A DNA stretch of 61,282 bases, taken from contig NZ_JANKBI010000026.1 in assembly GCF_024622195.1 (NCBI RefSeq), positions 1-61,282 on the forward strand, read 5' to 3'. Below are positions 25,371-34,698 of the stretch, one piece after another. The position numbers were made by a program, and so were the translations under genes. A model generated the notes under the pieces. The model was not told the DNA's origin, ran no database searches, and worked only from the letters and a program-made list of their open reading frames with translations. The stretch comes from Murimonas intestini (lineage in GTDB: Bacteria; Bacillota; Clostridia; Lachnospirales; Lachnospiraceae). Numbering within the stretch: the first letter of the stretch is position 1; every line of letters begins with the position of its first letter.

Positions 25371-28300
25371 CTAATTCATTTTTTTCATATTTTCAATACA
25401 CTTTTCTACAAGTTTTACGTTCTTCTCACCAAATCGTTCGGAGATTTCACTAAAAAGAGGTTCCCCTGCATCCACACACCAATTCTGTGACAGACGCTTG
25501 ATGGCCTTTGGCGACTTTACATAGATAACTACCGTGTCCTTGCCCTCAGACCTGCGCAGGATCTGATACATGGACTCTTCCTGCCTGAGGTACTCCTCCA
25601 TATTTTCAAACTGGATCCAGATTTCTCTGGGCAGATCCTCAAATGCCCATATTTTTTCGCAGATCAGCTTGCTGGCTTTGTCATCCTCAGAAGATACACG
25701 GCCCCGTATAAATACCTTGGCATCCTCCTCCATCAGCTCCTTGTTGCCCTCATAATCTCTTGGAAACACCACGACCTCCACAGTTCCCAGAAGATCCTCT
25801 AAGGTCAGAAAAGCCATGGTCTTATTTGTCTTTGTGTGCTTAATAGTCTTTTCGGTGATCATTCCGCCGATGATGACCTTCTGCCCATCCAGCACCTTTG
25901 TTCCTCCTGTTTCCTCATCAAACTGGAAATCCAGAGTAGTATTGGATATATTTTTTCTCCACTTCTCCTCATACTTTTCCAGAGGATGGCCGCTTATATA
26001 GACTCCCAGGACTTCCTTCTCAAAGGCCAGAAGCTGTTCTTTCTCATATTCTCCCACATCGGGCAGCCTGATTTCAAAATCTTTTTTCTCTTCCTCGCCC
26101 ACCAGGTCAAAAAGGCTCATCTGGCCTGCCATGGAATACTTTTTCGTCTGATTGACATTGTCCAGAATGCTCACATAGATCATCATGAACTGTTTCCTGG
26201 TACCGCCAAGGCTGTCCAGTGCACCGGCCTTTATAAAGTTTTCAATTGTCCTTTTATTGACTTCCTTTCCCGTGAGGCGTTCAATAAAATCCGACAGGCT
26301 CCTGTATTTTCCTCCTGCGCTGCGCTCTTTCACGATAGCGTCAATGACCGGCCTGCCAATACTCTTGATCGCCGAGAGCCCGTAGCGGATAGAATCCCCG
26401 TCTACGGAAAAAGCGCTCTCCCCCACATTGATATCCGGGGGCAGTATGGCTATACCCATCTGGCGGCAGGTCAGGATATATTCTGCTACCTTGGACGGGT
26501 TATCAATGACAGATGTCATCAGGGCAGCCATGAATTCCAGCGGATAGTAATACTTGAGGTATGCTGTCTGATAGGATACCACTGCATATGCCGCTGCATG
26601 TGACTTGTTAAATGCATACTTGGCAAAATCTATCATGTCATCATAGATTTTATTTGCGACTTTTTCATCGATCCCGTTGTTAATACATCCGGGCACGCCT
26701 TCTTCTTCATTTCCGTATACGAAGTTCTGCCGCTCCTTTTCCATGACAGAGGCTTTTTTCTTTGACATGGCGCGGCGGACCAGGTCGCTCCTGCCCAGTG
26801 TATACCCCGCCAGATTACGCACGATCTGCATAACCTGCTCCTGGTACACGATACAGCCGTATGTCGGCTCCAGTATCTCTTCCAGCTGGGGGCAGTCATA
26901 TGTGATATTATCCGGGTTGTTTTTGCCTCTTACATACTGTGGTATAAAGTCCATGGGACCCGGCCGGTAAAGGGATATTCCCGCTATGATATCCTCCAGG
27001 CTCTGAGGCTTTAATTCCTTCATGAAGTTCTTCATCCCGCCGCTTTCCAGCTGGAATATTCCCTCAGTTTTTCCTGTACCGATGGATAAAAGAACGTCCT
27101 TATCATTATAATCAATATGGTCTATATCTATTTTCTTTCCTGTAGACTTCTCTGCCAGACGCACTGCATCCTGGATCACGGTCAGGGTGCGAAGCCCCAG
27201 GAAATCCATTTTCAGCAGTCCCAGCTCTTCCAGCGTCGTCATTGTAAACTGGGTCGTGATAGATCCGTCACTCGCCCTGGAAAGCGGCACGTACTCATCC
27301 ACAGACTTCTGGCTGATAACAACACCGGCTGCATGCATGGACGTATGGCGCGGAAGGCCCTCAAGACGCTTGGACATGTCTATAAGCTGCTTTACCTGCT
27401 CATCCTCCTTATAGGCACGGCGCAGGTCTGAACTCATGTCCAGCGCTTTATCGATGGTAATATTCAGCTCATTGGGGATCATTTTGGCTATTGTATCACA
27501 GAGCGCATACGGCAGATCCATAACCCTGCCCACATCCCTGATGACACCTCTGGCCGCCATTGTACCGAAAGTGACGATCTGTACCACCCTGTCCTTACCG
27601 TACTTGCGCACCACATAGTCAATGACCTCCTGGCGTCTCTCAAAACAGAAATCTATATCAATATCAGGCATAGATACTCTCTCAGGATTTAAGAAACGCT
27701 CAAAGAGCAGATTGTACTTGATCGGATCCAGCTTTGTAATTCCCAGTGTATAGGAAACAATGCTGCCGGCCGCTGATCCTCGTCCCGGCCCCACCATAAT
27801 GCCATGGTCTCTGGCATATTTTATGAAATCCCAAACAATGAGGAAATAATCCACATAGCCCATTGTCTTAATTGTATCCAGCTCATAATTCAGTCTGTCC
27901 TTCAACTCCTGAGTCACCGGGCTGTATCTCTCCTCCAGGCCTTCAAAACAAAGCTTATTAAGGTATTCCCAGGAAGTATACTCTTTAGGGACATCATATT
28001 TAGGCAGTTTTGTCACGCCGAATTCTATATCCACATGACAGCGCATGGCTATCTTGTGTGTATTCTCCAGCGCCTCAGCCGCATATGGAAAAAGAGCGGC
28101 CATTTCTTCAGGAGACTTTACATAATACTGGCCGCCCTCATAACGCATCCTGTCCTCATCAGCCAGCTTCTTCCCTGTCTGTATACAGAGCAGGATATCG
28201 TGGGGCGCCACGTCCTCCTTATAAGTGTAGTGGACATCATTTGTAGCCACAAGTCCGATGCCTGTCTCTTTGCTCATCCTGAGCAGCTGGGGATTGACCA

Positions 28301-28853
28301 TTTTCTGGTCCGGTATTCCGTGATCCTGCAGCTCCAGAAAGAAGTTATTCTCCCCGAAGATGTCCCTGTACTTCAGGGCAGACTTCACTGCCTCCTCGTA
28401 CATCCCTCTGACAAGATACCTCTGTACTTCTCCCGCCAGGCAGGCGCTCAGGGCTATGATCCCCTCATGGTACTCTCTTAAAACCTCTATATCTACCCTG
28501 GGCTTATAATAGAAGCCCTCCACAAATCCTTTTGATACTATTTTCATCAGGTTGGCATAACCCTGATTATTCTCAGCTAAAAGCACCAGATGATAATACC
28601 TGTCATCCCCTGCCCCCTGCTCCTTATCGAACCGGGAACCCGGGGCCACATAGACTTCACACCCCAGAACAGGGTTGATCCCCGCCTCCCTGGCGGCCCT
28701 GTAGAAATCGATCACCCCGAACATGACTCCGTGGTCCGTAATGGCAGCGCTGTCCATCCCAAGTTCTTTAACCTTTGCCACATATTCTTTTATTTTATTT
28801 GAACCGTCCAGAAGGCTGTATTCCGTATGGACGTGCAGATGTGTAAAGTTCAC
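25371..28853 (-). CDS. dnaE: DNA polymerase III subunit alpha
   Basis: A 1160-residue DnaE1-type replicative polymerase. It has an N-terminal PHP domain (HVHTEYSLLDGS), the palm with the catalytic aspartates in MPDIDIDFCFERR, the fingers with YQEQVMQI and SKKKASVMEKER, a helix-hairpin-helix region (about 800-880) and an OB domain (VIIGGMITEKTIKHTKTN at about 995). Length is normal for DnaE1. The start is GTG 28853 with GGAGG 12 bp upstream. Confidence 0.97.
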   Translation of the reverse strand: MNFTHLHVHTEYSLLDGSNKIKEYVAKVKELGMDSAAITDHGVMFGVIDFYRAAREAGINPVLGCEVYVAPGSRFDKEQGAGDDRYYHLVLLAENNQGYANLMKIVSKGFVEGFYYKPRVDIEVLREYHEGIIALSACLAGEVQRYLVRGMYEEAVKSALKYRDIFGENNFFLELQDHGIPDQKMVNPQLLRMSKETGIGLVATNDVHYTYKEDVAPHDILLCIQTGKKLADEDRMRYEGGQYYVKSPEEMAALFPYAAEALENTHKIAMRCHVDIEFGVTKLPKYDVPKEYTSWEYLNKLCFEGLEERYSPVTQELKDRLNYELDTIKTMGYVDYFLIVWDFIKYARDHGIMVGPGRGSAAGSIVSYTLGITKLDPIKYNLLFERFLNPERVSMPDIDIDFCFERRQEVIDYVVRKYGKDRVVQIVTFGTMAARGVIRDVGRVMDLPYALCDTIAKMIPNELNITIDKALDMSSDLRRAYKEDEQVKQLIDMSKRLEGLPRHTSMHAAGVVISQKSVDEYVPLSRASDGSITTQFTMTTLEELGLLKMDFLGLRTLTVIQDAVRLAEKSTGKKIDIDHIDYNDKDVLLSIGTGKTEGIFQLESGGMKNFMKELKPQSLEDIIAGISLYRPGPMDFIPQYVRGKNNPDNITYDCPQLEEILEPTYGCIVYQEQVMQIVRNLAGYTLGRSDLVRRAMSKKKASVMEKERQNFVYGNEEEGVPGCINNGIDEKVANKIYDDMIDFAKYAFNKSHAAAYAVVSYQTAYLKYYYPLEFMAALMTSVIDNPSKVAEYILTCRQMGIAILPPDINVGESAFSVDGDSIRYGLSAIKSIGRPVIDAIVKERSAGGKYRSLSDFIERLTGKEVNKRTIENFIKAGALDSLGGTRKQFMMIYVSILDNVNQTKKYSMAGQMSLFDLVGEEEKKDFEIRLPDVGEYEKEQLLAFEKEVLGVYISGHPLEKYEEKWRKNISNTTLDFQFDEETGGTKVLDGQKVIIGGMITEKTIKHTKTNKTMAFLTLEDLLGTVEVVVFPRDYEGNKELMEEDAKVFIRGRVSSEDDKASKLICEKIWAFEDLPREIWIQFENMEEYLRQEESMYQILRRSEGKDTVVIYVKSPKAIKRLSQNWCVDAGEPLFSEISERFGEKNVKLVEKCIENMKKMN

Positions 28854-28900
28854 TTAATCTTCTGTCCTCCTTTTCAAACACGCTCTAAGCCCGACATATG

Positions 28901-29848
28901 TTAAAAATAGAGCTCTCTTGAAGCCATATAGATAAATCCCAGGACTGCACCGGCAATAAACGGGACAGACAAAAATGTGCGTCCTCCCTCCGCTGTATCT
29001 TTATCCTGCATGATCTGTCTCATATGATCTGTTCTCCTGCAGTGTTTCATTATCCAGACAAGCACACCGAAAGCCAGGCAGCCTGACACTGCTGCAACAA
29101 CTGTATAACCCCTGAGGGTATTAAAAAGCTCCGTCTGTGTATAGACATCAGTAACAGTTGTCACCGGCTGTCCCATGGCTGCCTGCATGTCCTGCAGCGC
29201 CTCGATCAGCGGCGGCAAAATCTTATTTGCAACAACGCTCCACCCATTTATAATAAAATGAGACAAAATCGTTGCATATATGCTGCCTGTTGCCTCCATA
29301 AGCGCACAAAAAACCACTCCCAGGAGCAAGGCATAAGAAAACTGGTTGAAATTCAGATGGGAAATTCCAAATGCTATACCACAGGCGAGCGCCGCCTGCA
29401 GGAATCCTCTGCCCCGGAAAGTTCTGTAATAGATCCCTCTGTAAACCAGTTCCTCAAAAACCGCCGGAATTACCGCCATGGACAGAAGTCCCAGCCACAG
29501 AGGCATATCAGTGAGCACACCAACAGTGTCATTCACATAGTTTTTAGCAAATATCATCGAGAACATATTCAGCCATGACACAACCGGCATGAGAAGCGCA
29601 GTAAAGAGCACTACCATTAATGCTGTCGACAGATTAAGCCTGTTGTGGGGAATCCATTCTTTCACCTTCACTTTTGTTAACACAATGTAGATCAGCGGCG
29701 GCAGTGCAAAAACCACTTCACTGAATATGGTATTCTCCAGCATATTCATTTCCGGCAGATACGGTGAGATCCCAAAGATCACTGCCATAACCCAGAGAAC
29801 TTCCACGAGAAACAGCCATCCGCCGGCTTTTGTCCTATTCTTCACCAT
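28901..29848 (-). CDS. CPBP family intramembrane metalloprotease
   Basis: A 315-residue multi-spanning membrane protein with the CPBP (Abi) motifs: EELVYRGIYYRTF (motif 1), the downstream His in GISHLNFNQF and HFIINGW. The family cleaves or matures membrane proteins and peptides, often in bacteriocin self-immunity or regulated proteolysis; the substrate is unknown. ATG 29848 has GAGG very close; GTG 29845 is an alternative. The gene overlaps the end of the methyltransferase gene by 14 bp. Confidence 0.85.
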   Translation of the reverse strand: MVKNRTKAGGWLFLVEVLWVMAVIFGISPYLPEMNMLENTIFSEVVFALPPLIYIVLTKVKVKEWIPHNRLNLSTALMVVLFTALLMPVVSWLNMFSMIFAKNYVNDTVGVLTDMPLWLGLLSMAVIPAVFEELVYRGIYYRTFRGRGFLQAALACGIAFGISHLNFNQFSYALLLGVVFCALMEATGSIYATILSHFIINGWSVVANKILPPLIEALQDMQAAMGQPVTTVTDVYTQTELFNTLRGYTVVAAVSGCLAFGVLVWIMKHCRRTDHMRQIMQDKDTAEGGRTFLSVPFIAGAVLGFIYMASRELYF

Positions 29849-30446
29849 CCTCTTTATCCAATCCTCCAATTTTTCTGGCCAGCACATTTACCCACTGCCT
29901 GTCATTGCCCGGGCGTACATCGTCACTCAGCCATATATCTATGATCTCAAGTCCTCCATGCTTCTTCAGCATGGAATGGAGTTCTTCCGGTGTATACTTA
30001 TTAAAAGTCCGTCCGTGTGCCTCCTCCGTGCCTTCCCCTTCAGGATACGACATATAGAGCACACCGTCAGGGCAGAGAGCCTTTTCAACCTTATCCATGA
30101 TAATATCTATCTCTGATTTTGATACATGCGTAAGAGAGGCGCATGCCCAGATGCCGTCAAAGACCTCTTCAAAGTCCATCTCACTGAATGTGAGGTTCAG
30201 GACTTCTTTATCAGTATAGATGCCTGCCAGCTCACACATCTGGGCTGAGCCGTCCATAGGCGTCACATAACAGCCCGCCTCCTCCAGCCAGACAGTATCC
30301 CTCCCGGATCCACAGCCCAGATCCAGAACCTCTGCATTTTCAGGCAAAAGTTCAAAGAAACGCTCCAGCTGTTTCGACATATCCAGATCTACAGTAGCTT
30401 CATAATAATCATTGCTGTGCTTATCGTAATAATCAATAGAATCCAA
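29835..30446 (-). CDS. Class I SAM-dependent methyltransferase
   Basis: A 203-residue Rossmann methyltransferase with motif I at VLDLGCGSGRDTVWLEEAG and the acidic motif II residue in VTPMDGS. It resembles the small-molecule methyltransferases of the Methyltransf_25/11 group; the substrate is unknown. It is cotranscribed with the CPBP protease gene. A good promoter, TTGTTA-17-TATAAT, lies about 110 bp upstream and overlaps a perfect palindrome. Confidence 0.87.
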   Translation of the reverse strand: MDSIDYYDKHSNDYYEATVDLDMSKQLERFFELLPENAEVLDLGCGSGRDTVWLEEAGCYVTPMDGSAQMCELAGIYTDKEVLNLTFSEMDFEEVFDGIWACASLTHVSKSEIDIIMDKVEKALCPDGVLYMSYPEGEGTEEAHGRTFNKYTPEELHSMLKKHGGLEIIDIWLSDDVRPGNDRQWVNVLARKIGGLDKEDGEE

Positions 30447-30531
30447 AATTCTTCTCCTTTATTTTCCCGGGCAGCACTCCAAAGTCAATCCCGCCTGACC
30501 TTGGGGGCTGCCGCAAGGGTTAAATGCTTAA

Positions 30532-30584
30532 GATATAATAGCTGCCAATGGAGCTATTATATCAAATGTCCACACGAATAACAA
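30532..30584 (-). promoter_or_regulatory. Methyltransferase promoter overlapped by a perfect palindrome
   Basis: On the minus strand TTGTTA (30584-30579), 17 bp, TATAAT (30561-30556). The -10 and start region lie inside GATATAATAGCT / AGCTATTATATC, a perfect 12-bp inverted repeat with an 8-bp spacer (30532-30563). The symmetry suggests an operator covering the -10, or a hairpin at the very 5' end of the transcript. The left arm also contains TATAAT in the plus direction. Confidence 0.6.
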
Positions 30585-30604
30585 GAATGGAAGTAGTCCT
30601 GACT

Positions 30605-30657
30605 GCAGCTTTTTAATTTCATAGGAGACGAAGTTTCCAATGAAATTAAAAAGCTGC
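30605..30657. repeat. Perfect 18-bp inverted repeat overlapping a terminator
   Basis: GCAGCTTTTTAATTTCAT (30605-30622) and its exact complement (30640-30657) flank 17 nt. Its right arm is also the 3' arm plus U-tract of the terminator at 30653-30687, so the two hairpins cannot form together. Confidence 0.75.
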
Positions 30658-30687
30658 GGAGGCATTTACCAAATGCCTGACCGCAGC
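30653..30687 (-). terminator. Terminator of the 77-residue gene
   Basis: Minus-strand stem GCTGCGG, interior bulge, GGCATTT / AAATGCC, CCGCAGC with a 3-nt loop, followed by TTTTTAATTT. A strong intrinsic terminator 44 bp after the stop. Confidence 0.78.
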
Positions 30688-30730
30688 CCTGTGTGCCTGC
30701 AACATCGCCTGATCTTCCTGATATGGCTTT

Positions 30731-30964
30731 TTAGCCATTGATCATGAAATTAACCAGCCTGTCAATGTCTTCCTTTTCATATGCTATGATTTCCAGCTCC
30801 GGTATCTCTCCGTTTGAGAAAATGTTTGCCATTGATACATACTGGGAGAGCTTTGACTTCAGGTTGAGCCTGTCGCCCTCTCCTGTAACAAGTTCAACTT
30901 TTCCTGCACATTCATCTACGATCTTAAAAAATTTGTCAATATCTGTAATATTCTGTACCTTCAT
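30731..30964 (-). CDS. Small HPr-like conserved protein
   Basis: A 77-residue protein starting MKVQNITDIDKFF. The order and spacing of VELVTGEGDRLNLKSKLSQY and a C-terminal helix resemble the HPr phosphocarrier fold, with LNLKSKL in the position of the HPr Ser46 region. The active-site histidine of HPr is absent, so it cannot be a standard PTS carrier. Similar proteins are common in Lachnospiraceae without known function. AGGAG lies 9 bp before ATG 30964; the longer frame to 31006 has no such site. Confidence 0.65.
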   Translation of the reverse strand: MKVQNITDIDKFFKIVDECAGKVELVTGEGDRLNLKSKLSQYVSMANIFSNGEIPELEIIAYEKEDIDRLVNFMING

Positions 30965-31092
30965 TCCCAATAACTCCTTTCCTGCCCCATTGTCCCGGGT
31001 TCTCAAAACCCGGATCTGTTATTTGAATAGTTGCCACATTATTACTATAAACCACCTGTATGGCAAACGCAACGGATTTTTATGAAATCCAG

Positions 31093-31467
31093 CTATTTTG
31101 TAGCAATTGCCTCAATCTCGATCAGGACATCTTTGGGAAGTCTGGCAACTTCCACACAAGAACGTGACGGATAAGGTTCTGTAAAGAATTTTGCATAAAT
31201 TTCATTGATTTTTCCAAAGTCATCCATATTTTTTATAAATACTGTAGTCTTCACCACATTCTCCACAGATGTGCCTGCAGCCTTCAGAAGCTCCGCCAGA
31301 TTGCCGATAGCCTGCTCTGCCTGAGCTGCTGCCCCCTCAGGGATCTCCCCTGTTGACGGCACTACAGGAATAACACCTGATGTATATACCATCCCGTTGA
31401 CTTCAATTGCCTGTGAATATGGTCCGATCGCTGCCGGAGCCTTGTCTGTGCTTATGACTGTTTTCAT
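31093..31467 (-). CDS. ridA: RidA family reactive intermediate deaminase
   Basis: A 124-residue RidA/YjgF protein that hydrolyses 2-aminoacrylate and related enamine/imine intermediates. Seen are IGPYSQAIEVNGMVYTSGVI at the start, the conserved Arg in PYPSRSCVEVARLPKDVLIE, and the typical C-terminus. Length is that of the family. AGGAGG precedes the ATG. Confidence 0.94.
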   Translation of the reverse strand: MKTVISTDKAPAAIGPYSQAIEVNGMVYTSGVIPVVPSTGEIPEGAAAQAEQAIGNLAELLKAAGTSVENVVKTTVFIKNMDDFGKINEIYAKFFTEPYPSRSCVEVARLPKDVLIEIEAIATK

Positions 31468-31494
31468 GATGATTCCTCCTGTAAATTATAAAAT

Positions 31495-32331
31495 TCATTT
31501 AACTTTCTTTATCCTGTTCTCTGTTATCTCGATCCTGCCATTCTTCAGCAGACGTCCCACTGCTCTCTTGAAGGCGGCCTTGCTCAGCCCAAATTCCCTC
31601 ATTATGACATCCGGCGATACCTTGTCATTAAACGGCAGGACTCCCTCAAATTCTTCTATGACCTTCATGACATTTTCAGCGTCCTCGTCTATCTGGATAT
31701 AGGCTTTCTCCCTGACAGTAAGATCCAGCTTTCCATCTTCCTTAACCCCTGTCACCCTGGCTTCTACCACATCTCCGGAGTGAAGCTCCGGCGGCATCAC
31801 CTTTTTAGGTATGAGACCGGAATATTTGTTATCAACTGCCACAAATGCCCCAAACTCTTCACTTATAAGATACACAACACCTGTGACCTTGTCCTCCTTT
31901 TTATAGGGGGAATCTTTCTGGAGGTATTCATAGACATTCATTGTGGCGCACAGACGGCTGCTCTTGTCAATATAGACAGCCGCGAGGCATTTCTCCCCCT
32001 GGCGGACCCTTCTTGTCTGCTCCTTAAACGGCAGAAGGAGATCTTTTTCCAGACCCCAGTCCAGAAATGCACCGATATTTCCTACTTCCTTGACAGTGAG
32101 CACAGCTGCATCTCCAAGCTTCACAAGAGGTTCTCTTACAGTCGCTATAAGCCTGTCCTTTGAATCCTTATATAGGAACACCTCCAGCTCATCCCCGGCC
32201 GCTGCTCCTTCCGGCACTTCCTTGGCAGGCAGCAGCACCCGCTCCTGGGCATCAGCTGCTTCCCCCAGATAGACGCCAAAGTTTACACTTTTTACAATTT
32301 TTAGTTTTTGTCTTTTTCCTAATTCCAGCAT
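31495..32331 (-). CDS. S1-domain RNA-binding protein, CvfB/YitL-like
   Basis: A 278-residue protein with consecutive S1-like OB domains (VKSVNFGVYLGE; VGNIGAFLDWGLEKDLLLPF; FGAFVAVDNKYSGLIPKKVM) and a C-terminal winged helix (about 210-278). This is the layout of CvfB, an RNA-binding virulence and translation-related factor of Firmicutes. The precise role is not settled. AGGAG precedes the ATG, and the thioesterase gene lies 8 bp upstream. Confidence 0.87.
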   Translation of the reverse strand: MLELGKRQKLKIVKSVNFGVYLGEAADAQERVLLPAKEVPEGAAAGDELEVFLYKDSKDRLIATVREPLVKLGDAAVLTVKEVGNIGAFLDWGLEKDLLLPFKEQTRRVRQGEKCLAAVYIDKSSRLCATMNVYEYLQKDSPYKKEDKVTGVVYLISEEFGAFVAVDNKYSGLIPKKVMPPELHSGDVVEARVTGVKEDGKLDLTVREKAYIQIDEDAENVMKVIEEFEGVLPFNDKVSPDVIMREFGLSKAAFKRAVGRLLKNGRIEITENRIKKVK

Positions 32332-32339
32332 ATTATCTC

Positions 32340-33044
32340 CTATTCAAAACGAACAACTGCATACGGCCTTCCAGACTCATCACTCAAGGCCACACTGACT
32401 GACTTTTCTTCCTCGTAAACCCATGGGACTATTGTATCATGCAGAAGGGCTGCTTTACAATACTGCACCCTTATTTGTTTCACAAAAAAACCTTCTGGAA
32501 GGAATTCCTGTGCCATCAGCACATATTGTCCGTTGTTTACATGCATATTTGTATCCAGATGATGCTTCTGTACCTGGATCTGTTCAGCTCTCCGGCCTTC
32601 CTGAGGCAGGCTGATCTTTCTGGGAGCCTTTTTCATAGGAAGCTCCTCCTCCAGCTGATATCCCCTGATTTCCTCCTCAGATACCTTAACAGGACGCCCT
32701 GTAAGGATATCCACGTATATCCAGAGTGAATTCGCATAAACGAGCAGTTCCTGATTCTCATTCATAAGCGTAAAATTCCTGTCACCATAGAAGCCGCTGA
32801 ACCCATAGGGCCATGTCTGTACCCTGATATTCTCACCAAATACGGGGAGCCTGTTTATCTCTATCTGCCACGCTGAGAGCATCCAGGCTCTTGAAGCCTC
32901 CTTCAGATGTTCTATCCCAAGCCCTATGGCCTCGGAATGGAACGTTGTCACATCCTGAAAATAATTAATGACAGATACAAGGCTCATCTCCTGCTTTTCA
33001 TCTACCTCACTGTAACGCACCCTGCTGTCAAACTGATATACCAT
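32340..33044 (-). CDS. Acyl-ACP thioesterase
   Basis: A 234-residue double hotdog thioesterase of the plant FatA/FatB-like bacterial family (RVRYSEVDEKQEMSLVSVIN; WIYVDILTGRPVKVSEEEI). The active-site region HLDTNMHVNNGQYVLMAQE near residue 160 carries the conserved His-Asn pair. It releases fatty acids from acyl carrier protein. GGGAGG precedes ATG 33044. Its stop is 8 bp before the CvfB-like start, so the two form an operon. Confidence 0.9.
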   Translation of the reverse strand: MVYQFDSRVRYSEVDEKQEMSLVSVINYFQDVTTFHSEAIGLGIEHLKEASRAWMLSAWQIEINRLPVFGENIRVQTWPYGFSGFYGDRNFTLMNENQELLVYANSLWIYVDILTGRPVKVSEEEIRGYQLEEELPMKKAPRKISLPQEGRRAEQIQVQKHHLDTNMHVNNGQYVLMAQEFLPEGFFVKQIRVQYCKAALLHDTIVPWVYEEEKSVSVALSDESGRPYAVVRFE

Positions 33045-33114
33045 TTTATAACCTCCCAAAATTTCCTGTCATAACAAAAGCGCCTCTCACTCATCCCTGT
33101 GAGACAAAAAGAAA

Positions 33115-33133
33115 GCGTTGCATAATGCAACGC
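33115..33133 (-). terminator. Terminator after tRNA-Gln copy 1
   Basis: Perfect palindrome GCGTTGCAT/ATGCAACGC around one base, followed on the minus strand by TTTCTTTTTG, 11 bp after the tRNA 3' end. Confidence 0.75.
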
Positions 33134-33143
33134 CCCTGTGCAG

Positions 33144-33215
33144 CTGGGCTACAAGGATTCGAACCTTGAAATGACGGAGTCAGAGTCCGTTGCCTTACCA
33201 TTTGGCGATAGCCCA
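33144..33215 (-). tRNA. tRNA-Gln(CTG), copy 1
   Basis: A 72-nt cloverleaf on the minus strand: acceptor TGGGCTA/TAGCCCA plus G discriminator, D-loop with AATGGTAA, anticodon stem ACGGA/TCCGT with loop CTCTGAC (anticodon CTG, + strand 33181-33183), and T-loop GGTTCGAATCC. CCA is not encoded. Identical over all 72 nt to copy 2 at 35892-35963. Confidence 0.95.
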
Positions 33216-33339
33216 AAAGTATTGAAACTGAAAGGATCATACTGTTGAATCCTCACTGATCTTCAACATTCTACCATATGATTCCCAAAAATTCAATACT
33301 TATCCCAAAATTTGCATAAAAATTGTTATTTTTTATATT

Positions 33340-34698
33340 TTACTGCCCGGACTTGCCGGAAATCTTATTTTCATCAGAAAACCTGATCATGAAGCTGACT
33401 CCGGGCGTGCGGTTAACAACGCTGACAGATGCGCCGTAATAGTTGAAGATCTTCCTTGATATGGAAAGGCCCAGCCCAAAATTTCCAGTTTTATCTTTAT
33501 ACATATTTGCAAAAATTCTGTCCAGTTTTTCCTGCGGAATAGAAGGTCCATCGTTGTAGATCTCCAGACTCCCTTCCCTGAGCTTTACACTGATCCTGGT
33601 GTCTGCATACCGAATGGCATTATCCAGTATATTTTCAATAGCCACTGTTAGTTTGTCAGCATCACACCTGATAAAAAATGGAACAGTCTCCGTGTCCCAG
33701 TCCAGATCCGGATTGACCACTTTTATTCGTGATACAGTCTGTGAGACCAGCAGGCCCAAATCTATTTCTTCTGATTTATCTGAATATTCCAGAGAATAGC
33801 CAAGGGTGTTAAAATAGAGAAGCTGGTTTATTTTTCTGGCCAGCCTTGCAGATTCATCTTTTATAACTTGCGCTGTATTTTTTAATGAGCCAATATAAAC
33901 ACCGTCCAGTATGGCCTCAGCATGGCTCATTATTACCATGACCGGTGTTTTAAGATCGTGGGATATGCTTTGGAGAAAAACTTTTTCTTCCTGATCCGCC
34001 CTTCTTAAATCCTCCTGCATTTTATTCATGGCACAGGCCAGCCTCCCTGTCTCATCTTCCCTGTGTACATCAACAGGAGGGCCAAACTCCCTGGCTGCGA
34101 TACTGGAAGTAAAATCTTCCAGCTCCTTTAAGGGACGTGCTATATTTTTGGCAATGATCTTAGACGCAAAAAAACCCGCAAAGATAAAAAGGCAGGAGAC
34201 AAAAAGCACGATATAAAGGATAGTGAATTCAAAATCCAGCGGAGCAGATGAGATCAGATATCCCTGGGGAACAGAACTTATAACAATAAGATATGTCCTG
34301 CCCTGAATACTAGTTTTAAATAATTTACCATTCATTTCCCCCTGTACAACCCCCTGCGCAAATTTGACAAACTCTTCCCGCAGCGGCCCCGTGTCCATTT
34401 CATACTTAGTCCCATATTCAGGGGAATTAGATTCTTGTTTTTCCGGACCCAGCCATATGAAATGATCACTCTCTTTTAAAAACTCTGATTTTTCAAAAAT
34501 CTGCTGTTCCTGAGGCTCCCCATTCTTCATAATATTATGCAGATACATCAGGTTTCTGCCTTCAGTCTTTTCATGAACTTTCTGAAAGACCACAAGATAA
34601 ATCAGGCTGATGCATAAGATCAGGCCGAGGATCAGAGCTGTGAGTATCAGCCATATCCTGGCAGCCAGTGATTTTGTCTTGATCATCTCTCTTCTCAT
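33340..34698 (-). CDS. Sensor histidine kinase
   Basis: A 452-residue membrane kinase: helix at about 13-35, extracytoplasmic sensor (about 36-150), second helix (about 153-175), HAMP (about 176-230), HisKA with the phospho-accepting His in FLQSISHDLKTPVMVIMSHA, and an ATPase domain with an N-box (IENILDNAIRYAD) and GLGLSISRKI. The start overlaps the response regulator stop as ATGA, so expression is coupled. The signal is unknown; the small exported protein gene upstream could be related. Confidence 0.93.
   Translation of the reverse strand: MRREMIKTKSLAARIWLILTALILGLILCISLIYLVVFQKVHEKTEGRNLMYLHNIMKNGEPQEQQIFEKSEFLKESDHFIWLGPEKQESNSPEYGTKYEMDTGPLREEFVKFAQGVVQGEMNGKLFKTSIQGRTYLIVISSVPQGYLISSAPLDFEFTILYIVLFVSCLFIFAGFFASKIIAKNIARPLKELEDFTSSIAAREFGPPVDVHREDETGRLACAMNKMQEDLRRADQEEKVFLQSISHDLKTPVMVIMSHAEAILDGVYIGSLKNTAQVIKDESARLARKINQLLYFNTLGYSLEYSDKSEEIDLGLLVSQTVSRIKVVNPDLDWDTETVPFFIRCDADKLTVAIENILDNAIRYADTRISVKLREGSLEIYNDGPSIPQEKLDRIFANMYKDKTGNFGLGLSISRKIFNYYGASVSVVNRTPGVSFMIRFSDENKISGKSGQ

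Noticed and set aside
27804..28481. Plus-strand open frame of 225 codons
   Set aside because: Antisense to dnaE, without start signals or recognisable domains.
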